A stretch of DNA of 64,000 nucleotides, taken from positions 186,001-250,000 of the forward strand of contig PYSS01000007.1 of NCBI GenBank assembly GCA_003049465.1. The letters are read 5' to 3'. The notes beneath the pieces were generated by a model. That model was not told the origin of the DNA. It saw only the letters and a program-made list of their open reading frames with translations, and ran no database searches. Source of the stretch: Magnaporthiopsis rhizophila (Eukaryota; Ascomycota; Sordariomycetes; Magnaporthales; Magnaporthaceae). Positions 33,209 to 44,288 of this stretch are shown here, piece after piece. A program made the position numbers and the translations under genes. Every line of letters begins with the position of its first letter. The stretch's first letter is position 1.

Positions 33209-36200
33209 CTTTTGCCATCCCGAGCCTCCCTCGGTAGGCGGGTGGACGGCCAGAAGGAAACGGTGTGTATCGCATAGATACAGTGTGCCATCAGTGAGAG
33301 CCTTGGAGATCATCCAGGCCAATGAACGGGGTTCGGTATCAGGGGGGAGGGGAAGAGCGCACAGATGGCGATCATGGGGGCCAAAGGAGGGGTCCTTTCG
33401 CCAGGTTCTTCGACGGTGACAGCTGATGGGCCCCACGGCCACCGGGTCCGTTGGGCTAAGTTTCAAACATATAGAAAAAAAACAGGCGCCGGTGCGGCGA
33501 CATCCCTGTTTTTCTTCGCCCGTCTCTCGCCTGTGTTATGGCGTGTAGCCTCTAAGACGCCAGCAAAAAGGGTGGGTGATGTGCATGCTTGCTTTTTTTT
33601 TTTTTTTTTTTTTTGCCCGTGTCGAATCATCGGCTTTCGCCGCCCATCTTTGAGCCGTATCTTTTTTGCATATCTCATGCCGCCAAAGGGCACAGACGAT
33701 AAGCCCACCCAGCCCAAAGGTGCACCAACCAACTGTCTAGCGCGTCCTACCTGAGCACGCGATCACGATGTGATCTGGCCGAAAGTGGGGTCATAGTCTT
33801 GGCCTGGCCTGGGGCTTCTAGACCTGATACTGGCCTGGGGCAGCTCGGGGAGCGAGGCGAGCGACAAAAAAGCGAGTGGTGGTCTGCCACAACGGAACGG
33901 GAACCTATGAGTAAGGGCCGATAAAGCCTAAACTCGTGGCTGCAATGCTTGGCGGTCAGCATACTGGTGTGATGGTGGCCATCCAATTGACATGGAACTG
34001 AACTAGCAACTGGAGGAGAGCGACCAACATGATCAAAGAGTGACCCTGCAGCCCGCATCGAGCCAGTGGGGTTGTGAGGAGCCTGCCAATGTTTGAAGAT
34101 TTGAAACGCGAGCGTTGCATCCAGGCCGATGGACCCTTTCGCCCTCCCCGTCCAAGGGCGGGCTCGCAGTGACGCAAAGGGAAGTGCTCCGTTCACATGC
34201 ATTGGCTCTCGCCCGCCGACCGTCTTTGTTTCCTATGAATACGGTACTATCCATTACAGAAACACTAACGGGCATGGCGGGATAAGCCGTCGGGAGGCAT
34301 CAGGCCACTGGGCGGAGTGTTCTGTTGGACCGCGCGGTGTGACGGCGGTTGTCTTGGGTTTCGGAATGTGGGCGAACGTCAAGTTGAGTTCTACTGTAGA
34401 TGCGGACAGGCAACAAAATACGAGGTTGCAAATCTGTGTAGGGGTTGGACAGTCGGCTCATGGCGCCATCCTTGTTACAAGCATCAAAAGAAGGGGCCTG
34501 TGGATTGCCCAAGCAGGTATGGAACTTTACTACAATGCAAGGCTCAATGACGCTCTGCCCGTTGTCCGCGAGGACATATACTTTCTTATTCTGCGTCAGA
34601 TGTGCCGCATACCTCCCTCCACGGACCATTTCCGGCTCTGGACTCGGGATTGGTGAAGTTGTGGTACCCACGTTCACAACTCCACATTTCCCTTGCTTCA
34701 GGCTTGCAGGCAGCCAGAGACAATTCTCCCTAGGAAATACGACATAATGCCCCCGGATCCTCTGGAGATCAAGCTCGATAAAGGCTTGGCGAACTTGGGA
34801 GGCTGGCATCGTCGAAGTGCGGAACGCAGCCACTGACGCGCGGGAATCTGCCGCGTGGACGCGCAGGGAATATTTGCCTTGTCACCATTTCGATATGTGC
34901 ATTCCTTCTCTCGGTCTAGCCCCTTTTCTTTTCCCCATGGATCAGTCTTTGGCGGGTCCATGACGAACCGTCTGTTGAGAAAGTGCTCGGCTTGATTTGA
35001 TTTTTCTTTTCATCTTCATTTACCCTCGTCCCTCTTTTTTTAAACGAGACGGGAACTTGCACATCCAGAGGCCGTGAGCCGATTTTCTTCTGACATTGAC
35101 GGATCTTTGAAGCCTGATGTTACGCGCAAGAAGAAAAAAGAAAGGCTGCCATCTCGAGCCGTCCTTCATGAGTCGGTTGACCGCAAGACGGCAGATTCTG
35201 CCTTGCGGCCCCGCCCCCACTAGCGGTGAGACAGGTCATTGGCCACCGTTGCAACCCCGGCAGAGCTAAGCAAGCATACCTTAGTGTGTGATTACCCCAG
35301 CCACAGGCGCAGAGTTGATGCTCCATCGAGTCCTTCTATCCTCCGACACGAAGTCCTGCCTGTAGCTCCAGCTGGTAAGCTCTTACTTGGCCCGCGCTGA
35401 ATCCGCACCATTGGCTCACCACATACTTGTCGCCAGCTGCAGCCAGCCGCGAGGCCGGCGTACAAGCTTTCAATCGAAGTCGAGGCCGACCGGGCAGTGC
35501 CGTTGAACCAGAGCCACCTGCCATCTGCTCCAGCTGCAGGACGGTGCGGCACCCCACCCAAGCCAAGCCTTGGGGACCCGGAGGCAGCCAATCGATAGAC
35601 AGCTTCGCCGCAGCCTCGAGTCCTACAGACACAAAAGTCCTACCTGGAGGACCCCCCATCTGTCCGCAGCGCAGCGTACACGCCGCGCCAACAAGCCGCA
35701 GGGTCGTCCGCATTTGGCCAACTGCTGTCCAAACAGGTCCCTTCCTAGAACCAAATCTTGCGCGCCGCGCCAAACACAGCCAGAGAGATCCGAGGCCCCC
35801 GTGTTATGTCGCAATCCATGCTCTCCTCGCATCCCTGAGCTTGGGGGGCTTGGTACCCGCCTTACCTACCCACCTAGCAGAAGAGGAGGATCCGTCTTTG
35901 CCGGCTGAGCTGAGATGGCGAGGAACTGATAAAACAAAAATACATCCCCGGACATCATGTTGCCGTAACCGGGCTTGTTCTGTTTGCTCTTTTCCATTTT
36001 CTCCCCTGCCTCTCCTGTCTGTTGCGGAAGCCAAAGATAGCGACGGCCGTCACTGCCCGTCTTGCCACCGCCGCGCCGTCGAAGCTTCCACTCGCTGGTC
36101 CGATCACCCGGTCTCAACGATTTGCCGCGTGAAAGCCGAAATCGCACCCAACTCTCGCCTGGTCATCGCCACCCGTCCTGGGAACACGTTACGAGAAGAC

Positions 36201-36287
36201 GCTAGGGGAACCAACGGCCCGGTGGGACAACACTTTCGCGACTGATCGCCTTCCCGATTGGAGACTTTCGAAAGGGGCGTCGTCGCG

Positions 36288-39200
36288 ATGGAATCCAAGA
36301 GGACCCTCGCCCCCTCTGTTCGGGGCGACCCGGCAGGCCTCTCCACTGCCCGCGCTCTGTCACCTGCCCCGAGCGGCCGCTTCAGCCTGAGGAGAGTGTC
36401 GTTATCATCATCAAGGGCGTCTATGGCCTCGGGATCCTCCGGCTCGACGTCTGCATCGACGTCTCCCGTCATCAACCAGGATAGCTCCTGTGTGTAAGTT
36501 ATCATACACCCACCTACCCCTGCATTCGTAGTCTGTACATCCCGTCCACACCCACGCCTGCAACTGCATAATAGCCTGACTGTGAACGTCTCGACAGTGC
36601 CCGAGAGACTGCACTCGGGGACTCGGCGCGTTATCGCTTCATAACGTGGGCTGCTGTCAAGCGAAACGAGTGCGAGCGCATGACGGACAGCGAGCGCCTC
36701 GAATGTCCGTTGCTCCGATGCCGTCAACGCTTCAGCGACCACGAGAGAATGCTGCGGCATCTTGCTTCCTGCGATCATCTTGGAACTTGCGAGTACTGGT
36801 GCTACGAGCATATGAAGGTGGAGCGCTTCGACGACGCAAAAAGCAGCAAACGCTGTCTAACCCAGCCTTCGTCCAAGCGTCGCAAGATGATCGTCATGGC
36901 CAAGAGTTTCTTCTCGTCACTCGGCCACAAGGGCCGCAGGAGCGGCGTTTCGGGAACCCTCTCCGACTCGGACTTTGGTGTCGGCGGGAGCCCGTCTATG
37001 ATTTCTGTCAACGACCTGCCGGACGTCGACCCCTCAGCTGGCGCCGAGCTTTCTGGAACCGAGATAGTGGAGATCGACTCGACCGAGGTCATATCGCCAT
37101 CACGACAACCTCTGATACAAGACCCGGTACCGTCAGTACGAGCTGACCCTGCGCCGGAACAGGCCGGACGACTTAATGTTGTCAACCCTCAGGTTCTGAG
37201 TCTTCCAGAGCTCGAGTCGAGCAGGGGAACGGAGGTCGATGACTCGTTTATGAACTGGCAGCCCTCGGACCTCTCAGCCGGTCCCGACCATGCCGCATGC
37301 CCGGGGCTTTTGGATCCTCCTGTCGACTGGCTGGATACTGGCGGGGTGAGCCCGCTTGGGAGCCCAGCCCCGCGTCCTCCACTCCAGGTCAACACATATG
37401 GTTTGCCACAGCATCGCAAGATGGTGCGACCGCGACCTAGCCCTGCTCCGCCTACGTCTCGGAGCAAGGACCTTTCCCCGAGCTCCTCGGTTCGCTCGAC
37501 AACTAGCACGACCAGCACGACGAGCACCGTGAGCAACACGAGCATGGCGAGCGCCACAAGCAACGTTAGCTCGCTCGTCTCCCCTGCGTCTATTTGGAGC
37601 CACGACTCGAATATGTGGACCGAATTCGCAACGCACTTGACCTCACCGGCTGAAGACCTTATCAACGCGGCTGGGTTCTTGCCCGAGGATGCAGTCTTTG
37701 AGGACGCCGCGGCAGCCTTCTACGACGGCACGTGCCAGCCCCCTGGCCTCCTGGACACCATATTCGAGCTCCCTGCCGACATCCCCGAGACCAAAGTCTT
37801 CCCAGAAAACCTGTCGTCGGACCCCCTCCTGTTTGCCCAGGACGCAGCTCTGTACTCGGGGCAACACGGACATTCGTATTCGGCCAATCTCGTCATCACT
37901 GATGAGGATTCTGAGGGAAGAAGGGTGGAGCCCCCGCCGGTTGCCGCTCCATCTACTATGGTCGATGCCTTCAGCCTAGCTCAGGCTCCTGCGAGGGTCC
38001 CTTTACCACAGCCCGTTGCCACGCAAACCACAACCGCAAGCAAATCGTCGACGGTATCACAGCCCAGCACGAAATCCATCGCCGGCTCTGCATGGGATAC
38101 ACTGCTTGAGCACGTCGCTTGTTCACAGGTGAAGATGCAAAAAGTTACCAACAATCCCCTCGCCGACCATCTGCGCACGCTGTCGCCCCGAGTAATTGCC
38201 CAGCATGGACTCAACGCTCTTCAAGCACTCCTCGACGGCCACCTTTCGACCTCTCCCACTGGCATACTCTGTCTGATGCATGTGATTTACGCACTCTCCG
38301 TTGTTGTGTACCACAAGAACGACGTGGCGATGCGCTGCAGCCATCTCTACGTCCAGTCTCTTATGTACTCAACAGTGCTGTCAGAGCAAGCAAAACCTTT
38401 CTTCAACCAGCTCGCGGCCGCAATCTGGCAACCAACCGACCTGTCCAAGACCGACCTCAGCCAAGGACTATTAAGGCAATACGCGTCTATCAGGCGCACT
38501 CCCAGCCAGAAAGGCAAGGAGAAATCTGAAGACCTTTCCCGCCATATTCCGTATCAAGAGGATCCACTGATTTGCACCGTCAGGAACTTCCTCGATGGTC
38601 AGTTTTGGGCTCACCGACAATATGCGGTCGATTTTTCTTTCAAGGCTAATACTGACGTCCATCTTAATTTCTGGCTTTAGACCTCGAATTCTCTGTAATC
38701 CTCCACTCGCCCTCTGAATCCCCTGATGTTGCCACCTCGAATCTCTATGCCAAGCATCTCCAGGAATCCTCGGCCAAGCAAGGCCCCAGCATCACGCTTA
38801 CCGCGGCGGCTCCACATGTCCTCGGCAAACTAGCAAAGAAATTCAACGGTTCAGACGACCTCCTCGTTCGTTTGAAGGAGATCTTCCGGCGCGTTGGTTG
38901 TGGCTCGATCGTAACTGTGCGCAGGCTCGAGCTCGAAATACTGCAAGCTGGGAAGGTAAGACCTTGGCTTTCTTTGTTTCTTTTTCGTCCCTTTTATTTT
39001 TCTTTCTCATTCCGAGCTATCATCGCGTTCCACAATCTGACTGTTCACCCCTCTCTAGGTCTGCCTGCCATCGAGTGCCTATTTCGACGAGTTTACCTCG
39101 GCTGTCGGACATCTCTGTGATCGCCTCTACCTGAAATATGGAGGAGGGACTTCACAGCGGGCAGCGTACCACAAATGCGGAATCGCTCTTTTTGACGCCC

Positions 39201-39886
39201 TGATCGCGGACTTGGACTCGAGTCGCGCGGCAGCTGCCTTGTTTCAGCAACCTCCTACGGTCGATGGCGCGCTTCTTCTAGACGACGCATTCCTGAAGTC
39301 CATCACTCCATGCATGGCCAACGCTGCAACGGACGGTCTCCTTTTCCCGTTCAATCTGGATGCTACTGCCATGGACTTCTCAGAACTGGGTGTGGCAGAG
39401 CACCCGCTGAAGAGCGCGGACGGGGCCATGATGCCCGCATCCGGGATGGAGGTTGGCGATTCGACGGCCAGGCAAGACATCCGAGTCACGCAGCCTTCCC
39501 TGTCGGCTCCGGCCACGTCCGCTTCCTCGTCGTCTTCATCTTCCTCTCCGACAATGTCATCAACGTCATCACCCTCCGAGTCTGCGCCCACGGCGTCTTC
39601 CTCGTCGTCGTCACTGGCGCGGACGGAGGCGCATGATTGCTGCGACATCTGTGGCTATCGTCCAAAAGGAGACCCGCAATGGTTCAAGGGCAGCATGGCG
39701 AAACACAAGAAACTGCAACATTCGGCCGCGCCACCCAAGATCTACAAGTGCCAGTTCCCCGGTTGTTCGAGCCAATATAAGAACCGGCCGGATAATTTGA
39801 GGCAGCACCAGATCGAAAAGAGGCACTTTGTGGACGGGGAAGAGCAGCGCCGACGACCGAACAAGAGGAAGAAGTTGTCTGCTTGA
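36288..39886 (+). CDS. C2H2 zinc-finger protein, probable transcription factor
   Basis: Four exons (36288-36493, 36598-38597, 38681-38955, 39059-39886) total 3309 bases, 1102 residues. Near the N-terminus, RYRFITWAAVKRNECERMTD leads into CPLLRCRQRFSDHERMLRHL and ASCDHLGTCEYWCYEHMKVE, a Cys/His-rich block found in many Pezizomycotina regulators. The middle is Ser/Thr/Pro-rich and disordered, with a repetitive Thr/Ser stretch (TSTTSTTSTVSNTSM). A helical region near residues 600-700 (SAWDTLLEHVACSQVKMQKV and LNALQALLDGHLSTSP) may be an interaction domain. The C-terminus has two fingers, CCDICGYRPKG with a later HKKLQH, and YKCQFPGCSSQYKNRPDNLR with HQIEKRH, then a basic tail RRRPNKRKKL that fits a nuclear localisation signal. 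Intron joins SSCVARETALG and VRNFLDDLEFSV restore the frame. Confidence 0.9.
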
Positions 39887-40530
39887 ACAAGGAGCCGTGG
39901 CGGGTCGCGTGTTCCTTTTGTATATCGCCGTGTATTTACTTTCTCTCATTCTGTCTTGATTTGGCTCCGGGATTTAATCGGGTATAGCGGCATGCACATA
40001 GAGGAGTTTTCAAAGCCAGGGGTAAGGCTTTTGGGATATACCACTTGGATTTACCGTTTGGGATACGCAGTGGGTTGACTTTCGACAGGGCAATGGAGGT
40101 ATCTTTAGCACCACCTACTTGCCTGCAATTAAGCCATGGATGTTATGAGCAAGAACTGCATGTTGCGACTGTTGTTCTGTTTGACAACTTTTCAAGATGG
40201 GACCATGCTGGGAGTGATCCGATGTGCTTATACCACCAATTCTGGAGGCACCTGATCTAGTGTTAGCTTTGGAGCCTTGAACGCATCCACCCCGCCGTCA
40301 AACCACAAAGTTCGCAGGAATCAAGTCCGACGATTGCGAAGTGGATCCACTTTGCTAGGCCTGGGGATCGGTCACAGTGAGGCGCTCATAAACAGCCCGC
40401 GAAGAAGATTCTTCAGGTCTGGTGTCAGTCACTCAGTCACTCAGTCACTCAGTCAGTCAAACCTGGTGACTTGCCATCAAGGTCACCTTTTACCACGCCG
40501 CTCAACACACCCTCACACCCAGCCGCAACA
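39887..40530. other. Intergenic region upstream of ribokinase
   Basis: It contains a small tandem array of CAGTCACT-type units at about 40427-40459, within 110 bases of the ribokinase start codon. No gene is seen. Confidence 0.5.
40427..40459. repeat. Short CAGTCACT tandem repeat
   Basis: Three to four near-perfect copies of an 8-base unit (TCAGTCAC). It would lie in the 5' leader or core promoter of the ribokinase gene. Confidence 0.8.
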
Positions 40531-41601
40531 ATGGCATCATCGCCCCAGACCCAGACGAAGCTGCCCCTCATCACGGTGCTGGGGTCGCTCAACATGGACC
40601 TGGTGTCGTACGTGCCGCGGCATCCGCTGCCCGGCGAGACGCTGACGTCGAGCTACTTCGCCGTGACGCCGGGCGGCAAGGGCGCCAACCAGGCCGTCGC
40701 GTGCGCCAAGCTCTCGCGGCCGCGTCCGGCGGCCGCGCCCGGCAGCGCCCCCAGCAGCGTCGATTCTGCCGCCCTAACCGCCGCCGCAGCCGCAAACGCG
40801 ACCGCCGCCGTGCGCATGGTGGGCGCCGTGGGCTCGGCCGACATCTACGGCATGCTGCTGCGCCGCAACCTGGCCTCGCACGGCGTCGACGTCTCCGGGG
40901 TGGCGGTGCGCCACTCGCCCGCAAAGACGGGCATCGCCATCATCGTGGTGGACGAGCCGACGGGCGAGAACCGCATCATCCTCAGCCCCGGGTCGAACCA
41001 CTCGCTCGACGTGTTCGCCATCCAGGCCGCCCTCCCCGTCGACAGTCTGCGCCCGGACCTGCTGATCATGCAGCTCGAGGTGCAGCTGCACATCGTGACG
41101 AGCGCGCTGGCCAAGGCGCGCGACCTCGGCGTGCCCGTGCTGCTGAACCCGGCGCCGGCACCACCGACCGGTGAGCTGCCCGACGACGCGCTGCGCGGGC
41201 TCGAACACCTCGTGCTCAACGAGACGGAGGCGGCGGCGCTGGGTGGCGTCACCGAGACCGCGCTCGAGACCGAGGAGGGGTTGCGCGCCGTGGCGGAGGG
41301 GTTCGCGGCGAAAGGGGTGCGCAACGTGGTCGTCACGCTGGGCGGGCGCGGCGTCTACTACCACGTCCGCGACGGTCCCTCCGCACTGGTGCCCGCCGAG
41401 AAGGCCGTCGTGGTCGACACCACGGCCGCGGGCGACACCTTTGTCGGCATGTACGCGCTCGCCGCGGTCGCCGCCTCGTCGCGCGGCGAGCCGTTTGATA
41501 TCGACGCCGCCGTCCGCGCCGCCAACCGGGCCGCTGCCAAGACGGTCGAGAAGAAAGGCGCCCAGGACTCGATCCCGTGGCTGGACGAGCTGGCGCAATA
41601 G
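40531..41601 (+). CDS. RBK1: Ribokinase (PfkB family)
   Basis: This enzyme phosphorylates D-ribose to ribose 5-phosphate with ATP, feeding the pentose phosphate and nucleotide pathways. The single-exon gene encodes 356 residues. PfkB landmarks are present: VLGSLNMDLVSYVPRHPLPG at the N-terminus, the substrate motif TPGGKGANQAVACAKL, LLNPAPAPP, LNETEAAALGG, and the C-terminal signature DTTAAGDTFVGMYAL, where the Asp of GD is the catalytic base. An Ala/Pro-rich insertion at about residues 60-91 (SRPRPAAAPGSAPSSVDSAA and following) interrupts the fold between strands and is longer than in yeast. The ATG at 40531 follows CAACA; an upstream in-frame TTG is not used. It converges with the tandem-GFA gene. 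Confidence 0.95.
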   Translation: MASSPQTQTKLPLITVLGSLNMDLVSYVPRHPLPGETLTSSYFAVTPGGKGANQAVACAKLSRPRPAAAPGSAPSSVDSAALTAAAAANATAAVRMVGAVGSADIYGMLLRRNLASHGVDVSGVAVRHSPAKTGIAIIVVDEPTGENRIILSPGSNHSLDVFAIQAALPVDSLRPDLLIMQLEVQLHIVTSALAKARDLGVPVLLNPAPAPPTGELPDDALRGLEHLVLNETEAAALGGVTETALETEEGLRAVAEGFAAKGVRNVVVTLGGRGVYYHVRDGPSALVPAEKAVVVDTTAAGDTFVGMYALAAVAASSRGEPFDIDAAVRAANRAAAKTVEKKGAQDSIPWLDELAQ

Positions 41602-41993
41602 TAGCGGGGGGCTTAAGAAGAGCAAGATTAAAAGAAAAAGAGAACTAATGGGATTAATTTAAAGATTTTGCTCTGCGAAACAAACAAAAACAAAACAAAT
41701 ATCTCCGATTCAAGTCGAGAATGGGCCTTCCACTCTGTTGACCAGTCCAACATGAGTTGAAGGACAAAAAAAAAAGAAAATACACAATGAGCTCTACTTT
41801 CCTTCTGGCCTTTATTAATCGTCGTCTAGTCCTCCTCCACCTTCTTCGCGGCCCGCTCCTTGCTCGCCTGTCCTCGTTCAAAAAGTCTGCTGGCCCACAC
41901 TCACTATTTAAATCTAGCCAAGGTAATAAAAATCATAGGCAGAAACACCCAAAGTCCATCTCACACCACTCCCATCCCTCGATCCTACCGAAC
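41602..41993. other. Convergent 3' region of ribokinase and tandem-GFA gene
   Basis: A-rich 3' sequence after ribokinase (41620-41700 and 41763-41785). No gene is seen. Confidence 0.45.
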
Positions 41994-43559
41994 TCACGCG
42001 GGAGGGAGGTACTCAGGCGCCCTCCCCCTGCCGTTTTGGCGGACAGTAGGGAGGGTGTCAACGTCGATGTCCATGAAAATTCGAAGGTTGATGCTCTTGG
42101 GGTAAGGACCGCCGATTTGCCCCAGGGATTGCGGCTGCTCCGGCCCGGCTTCCAACATCCTTCTCCACTCCTTCATATGCTTGGCCTCGGCGAGGGCGAC
42201 GAAGACGCCGCAGACGTCGCAGAATATCCACAGCAGCCTTCCTCTGGTACCCTGTGGCGCATAGTAGCAGCGCCCGGTCGCCCCGGCGGGACGCCTGCTG
42301 GTCCCCCGTTGGATCGTGGCCTGCGCGTGACAGCCAGTGATCCAGACGGGACAGACGCGCTCGCACATGGAGCAGTTGCACTCCACGGGGATGTTGTATT
42401 CGTCGATCCAGCGCCCGGTCCTGAGCTTTACGAGGATTTTGCCGCAATGGCAGCTGCCCTGATGCATCTTGGAGGAGTCGGGTCCCTGCCAGATCGGGTC
42501 GGGGAGGTGCGCGGCGCTGGGCTCGGTATAGCCATCGAGTCGTCTCATTGATGGATACCTGTGACCCGGGAGGGTGCGGGTTACCCATACGGCTCGTCAA
42601 AACGACAAACCCCCAACGATGGGGGTTGGCGGCTCCTCATACTTACCCAAACCCGGGCACTTCCCAGAGATCAACACGGTTGTGATGGAGTACGCCGAAC
42701 TAAAGCCACCACGAAAGCGATGTTAACCTGCGTGCCATCATCACCCATATCGGCAGTGGCGGCGGCGGTGGTGATGACGATGGTGGCGGCGGTCGACCAG
42801 CCCAGCAGCTTCTTTTGCTTGCAACCGGGTGGCGGCCGGGAGACTTACGTTGACATAGATAGTGCTGAAGAAGCTGCTTGAAAGGACAATGAGGGTGACG
42901 CCGCAGGTCGGGCAAAAGTGGTGACTCGAGTCGACGCCGCACCTGTATCTGGTGAGGTCCCGGAGGCTCCCCTTTGTGAGGGTGAAGCCCTGGGTGGGGC
43001 ATGCGATCATCCTGAGGCCGGCCTTGTAGCAAAGGCTACAGTTGCAAAGAGTGAAGTGCTGGATATCGGGAATATGTACCGAGAAGACGAAGGAGCCGCA
43101 GTGGCAGTATCCCTTGAAGCAGTACTCCTCCGGGGAGGGCTCGCCGGAGGACTCGCCGACGTATATCGACTCTAGATCCCTCAGGTTGGCGAGGTTGCAG
43201 CCTCCACTCCCGGGCCACACGGGGTCTGTGATCGCTTCCCGCCGCGAGTCACGGTAATGGGAAGACAGCTCCTCCGAAATGAACCACATCTTCAACTCCA
43301 TCGTCAGGCTCGTCATGTCCTGCATCATCGCGCACATGCATTCTGTCACCTTTGCCCGTCCGGAGAAGTATGGGTCCTTTGCCTGGCGGAGAGCCCCTTC
43401 TGCCTGTTTCTGCTCGTGCTGTCTTCTGGCCTCTTCTTGATGATTGAGAGACCACATGTCCACGGTGATGAGTGCCATATGTCGTCTTTTTTGCTCGATC
43501 TGGTGGTTGACAGCTGCTTGAATTTGCTCGTATGGATTGTCGCCGTCTTGGTCCGCCAT
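41994..43559 (-). CDS. Protein with two GFA/CENP-V zinc domains
   Basis: Three minus-strand exons, 43559-42849, 42699-42647 and 42558-41994, total 1329 bases, 442 residues. The first exon carries an N-terminal helical, Gln/Glu-rich part of about 145 residues, then one GFA domain: GYCHCGSFVF, LCNCSLCYKAG and HHFCPTCGVTL. The 53-base middle exon gives the linker FGVLHHNRVDLWEVPGFG. The last exon carries a second GFA domain: GSCHCGKILVKL, ECNCSMCERVCPVW and IFCDVCGVFVA. Each copy keeps the CxC, CxxC and later CxxC zinc-ligand pattern of this fold. Members include glutathione-dependent formaldehyde-activating enzymes, but most fungal members are uncharacterised, so no reaction can be assigned. 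Reading it as two genes would leave a strong GTAAGT donor unexplained and an improbable His/Arg-rich tail. Confidence 0.85.
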
Positions 43560-44288
43560 GGTGGGGAGAAGCGTAGTGGAAAGGGACGATTCCAACGGCG
43601 AGGATAAAGGCTTGGGACCAGTCGGTCGGTCGTGGGATGGTATTGACGGGGCAGAAGAAGGCGAAAGCCTGGCGGCAAAGCAGAAAATGGCGTCTCTAGT
43701 CTTTTCGGGCAGCGAGACGCGCACGTCTTTTTTCTTCTCGGCCGAGAATGCGTCTCGGATGGTTCGCGTTTCGTTTCCCAAGGCACTTCAACTTCGGTTG
43801 GGGATCTGGCAAGGGGCTCTTCGGCAGGAACACAGGAGCCACCCATCATTCCTACCGGGGCATTCACTGCTGGCCAGGGCAAGTCCCAATGTCGGAAGGA
43901 GCCTTCCTGCCTCGTCTCGATGTCATCTACGGCAGCCGGATCGGCAGGAGCCACCACGCTCAGCAAGAAGGTCGTGTGCAGCAAACATAATATCACGTGA
44001 TACCCCTGAGCGAATTCACATGTGGCACAAGAAACCGGCATGGAGGAACGAAGGTTGAGTCGCTACTGTGAAATGTATATAGATACCTAGGTAGGCGCCT
44101 ATCAGGTAGTTGCCTAACTAGGTAGCTACCTACATACAAGCATGTGCTTCCGCTATCCCGTAGAACTAACATTGATGCAAGTGGGATGGATTGCCTTGCT
44201 CAGCAGGTACCTGCCTGGATACAGCCAGACAGTTACTATTACTGACTTTTAGCCTTCGCCGGAGTGCCAAGGCCGTGCCGGCGGCGGC
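43560..44288. other. Intergenic region upstream of tandem-GFA gene
   Basis: It contains a TAGGTA island at 44083-44136. It is the promoter of the GFA gene and the 3' flank of the Hsp70-like gene. No gene is seen. Confidence 0.45.
44083..44136. repeat. TACCTAGGTA island
   Basis: It includes ATACCTAGGTAGGCGCCTAT, then CAGGTAGTTGCC, CTAACTAGGTAGCTACCTAC. Several overlapping inverted copies could fold into hairpins. Confidence 0.75.

Larger units (their letters stand above)
32262..36287. other. Long intergenic region between divergent genes
   Basis: About 4 kb without a supportable gene, upstream of both the GNAT-like gene (minus) and the C2H2 gene (plus). It contains a tandem TAGG island at 32671-32698, a T36 run at 33173-33208 and a T22 run at 33593-33614. 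The open frames lack recognisable domains. Confidence 0.5.

Noticed and set aside
35427..36245. A 272-codon plus-strand frame before the C2H2 gene
   Set aside because: Composition is irregular, no domain is seen, and it overlaps the likely promoter of the C2H2 gene.
41994..42548. A separate single-GFA gene starting at 42548
   Set aside because: Strong donors at 42848 and 42646 and matching phases join it to the upstream GFA exon.
42058..42600. Alternative frame over the second GFA domain
   Set aside because: It destroys the cysteine ligands; it is a shadow of the true frame.
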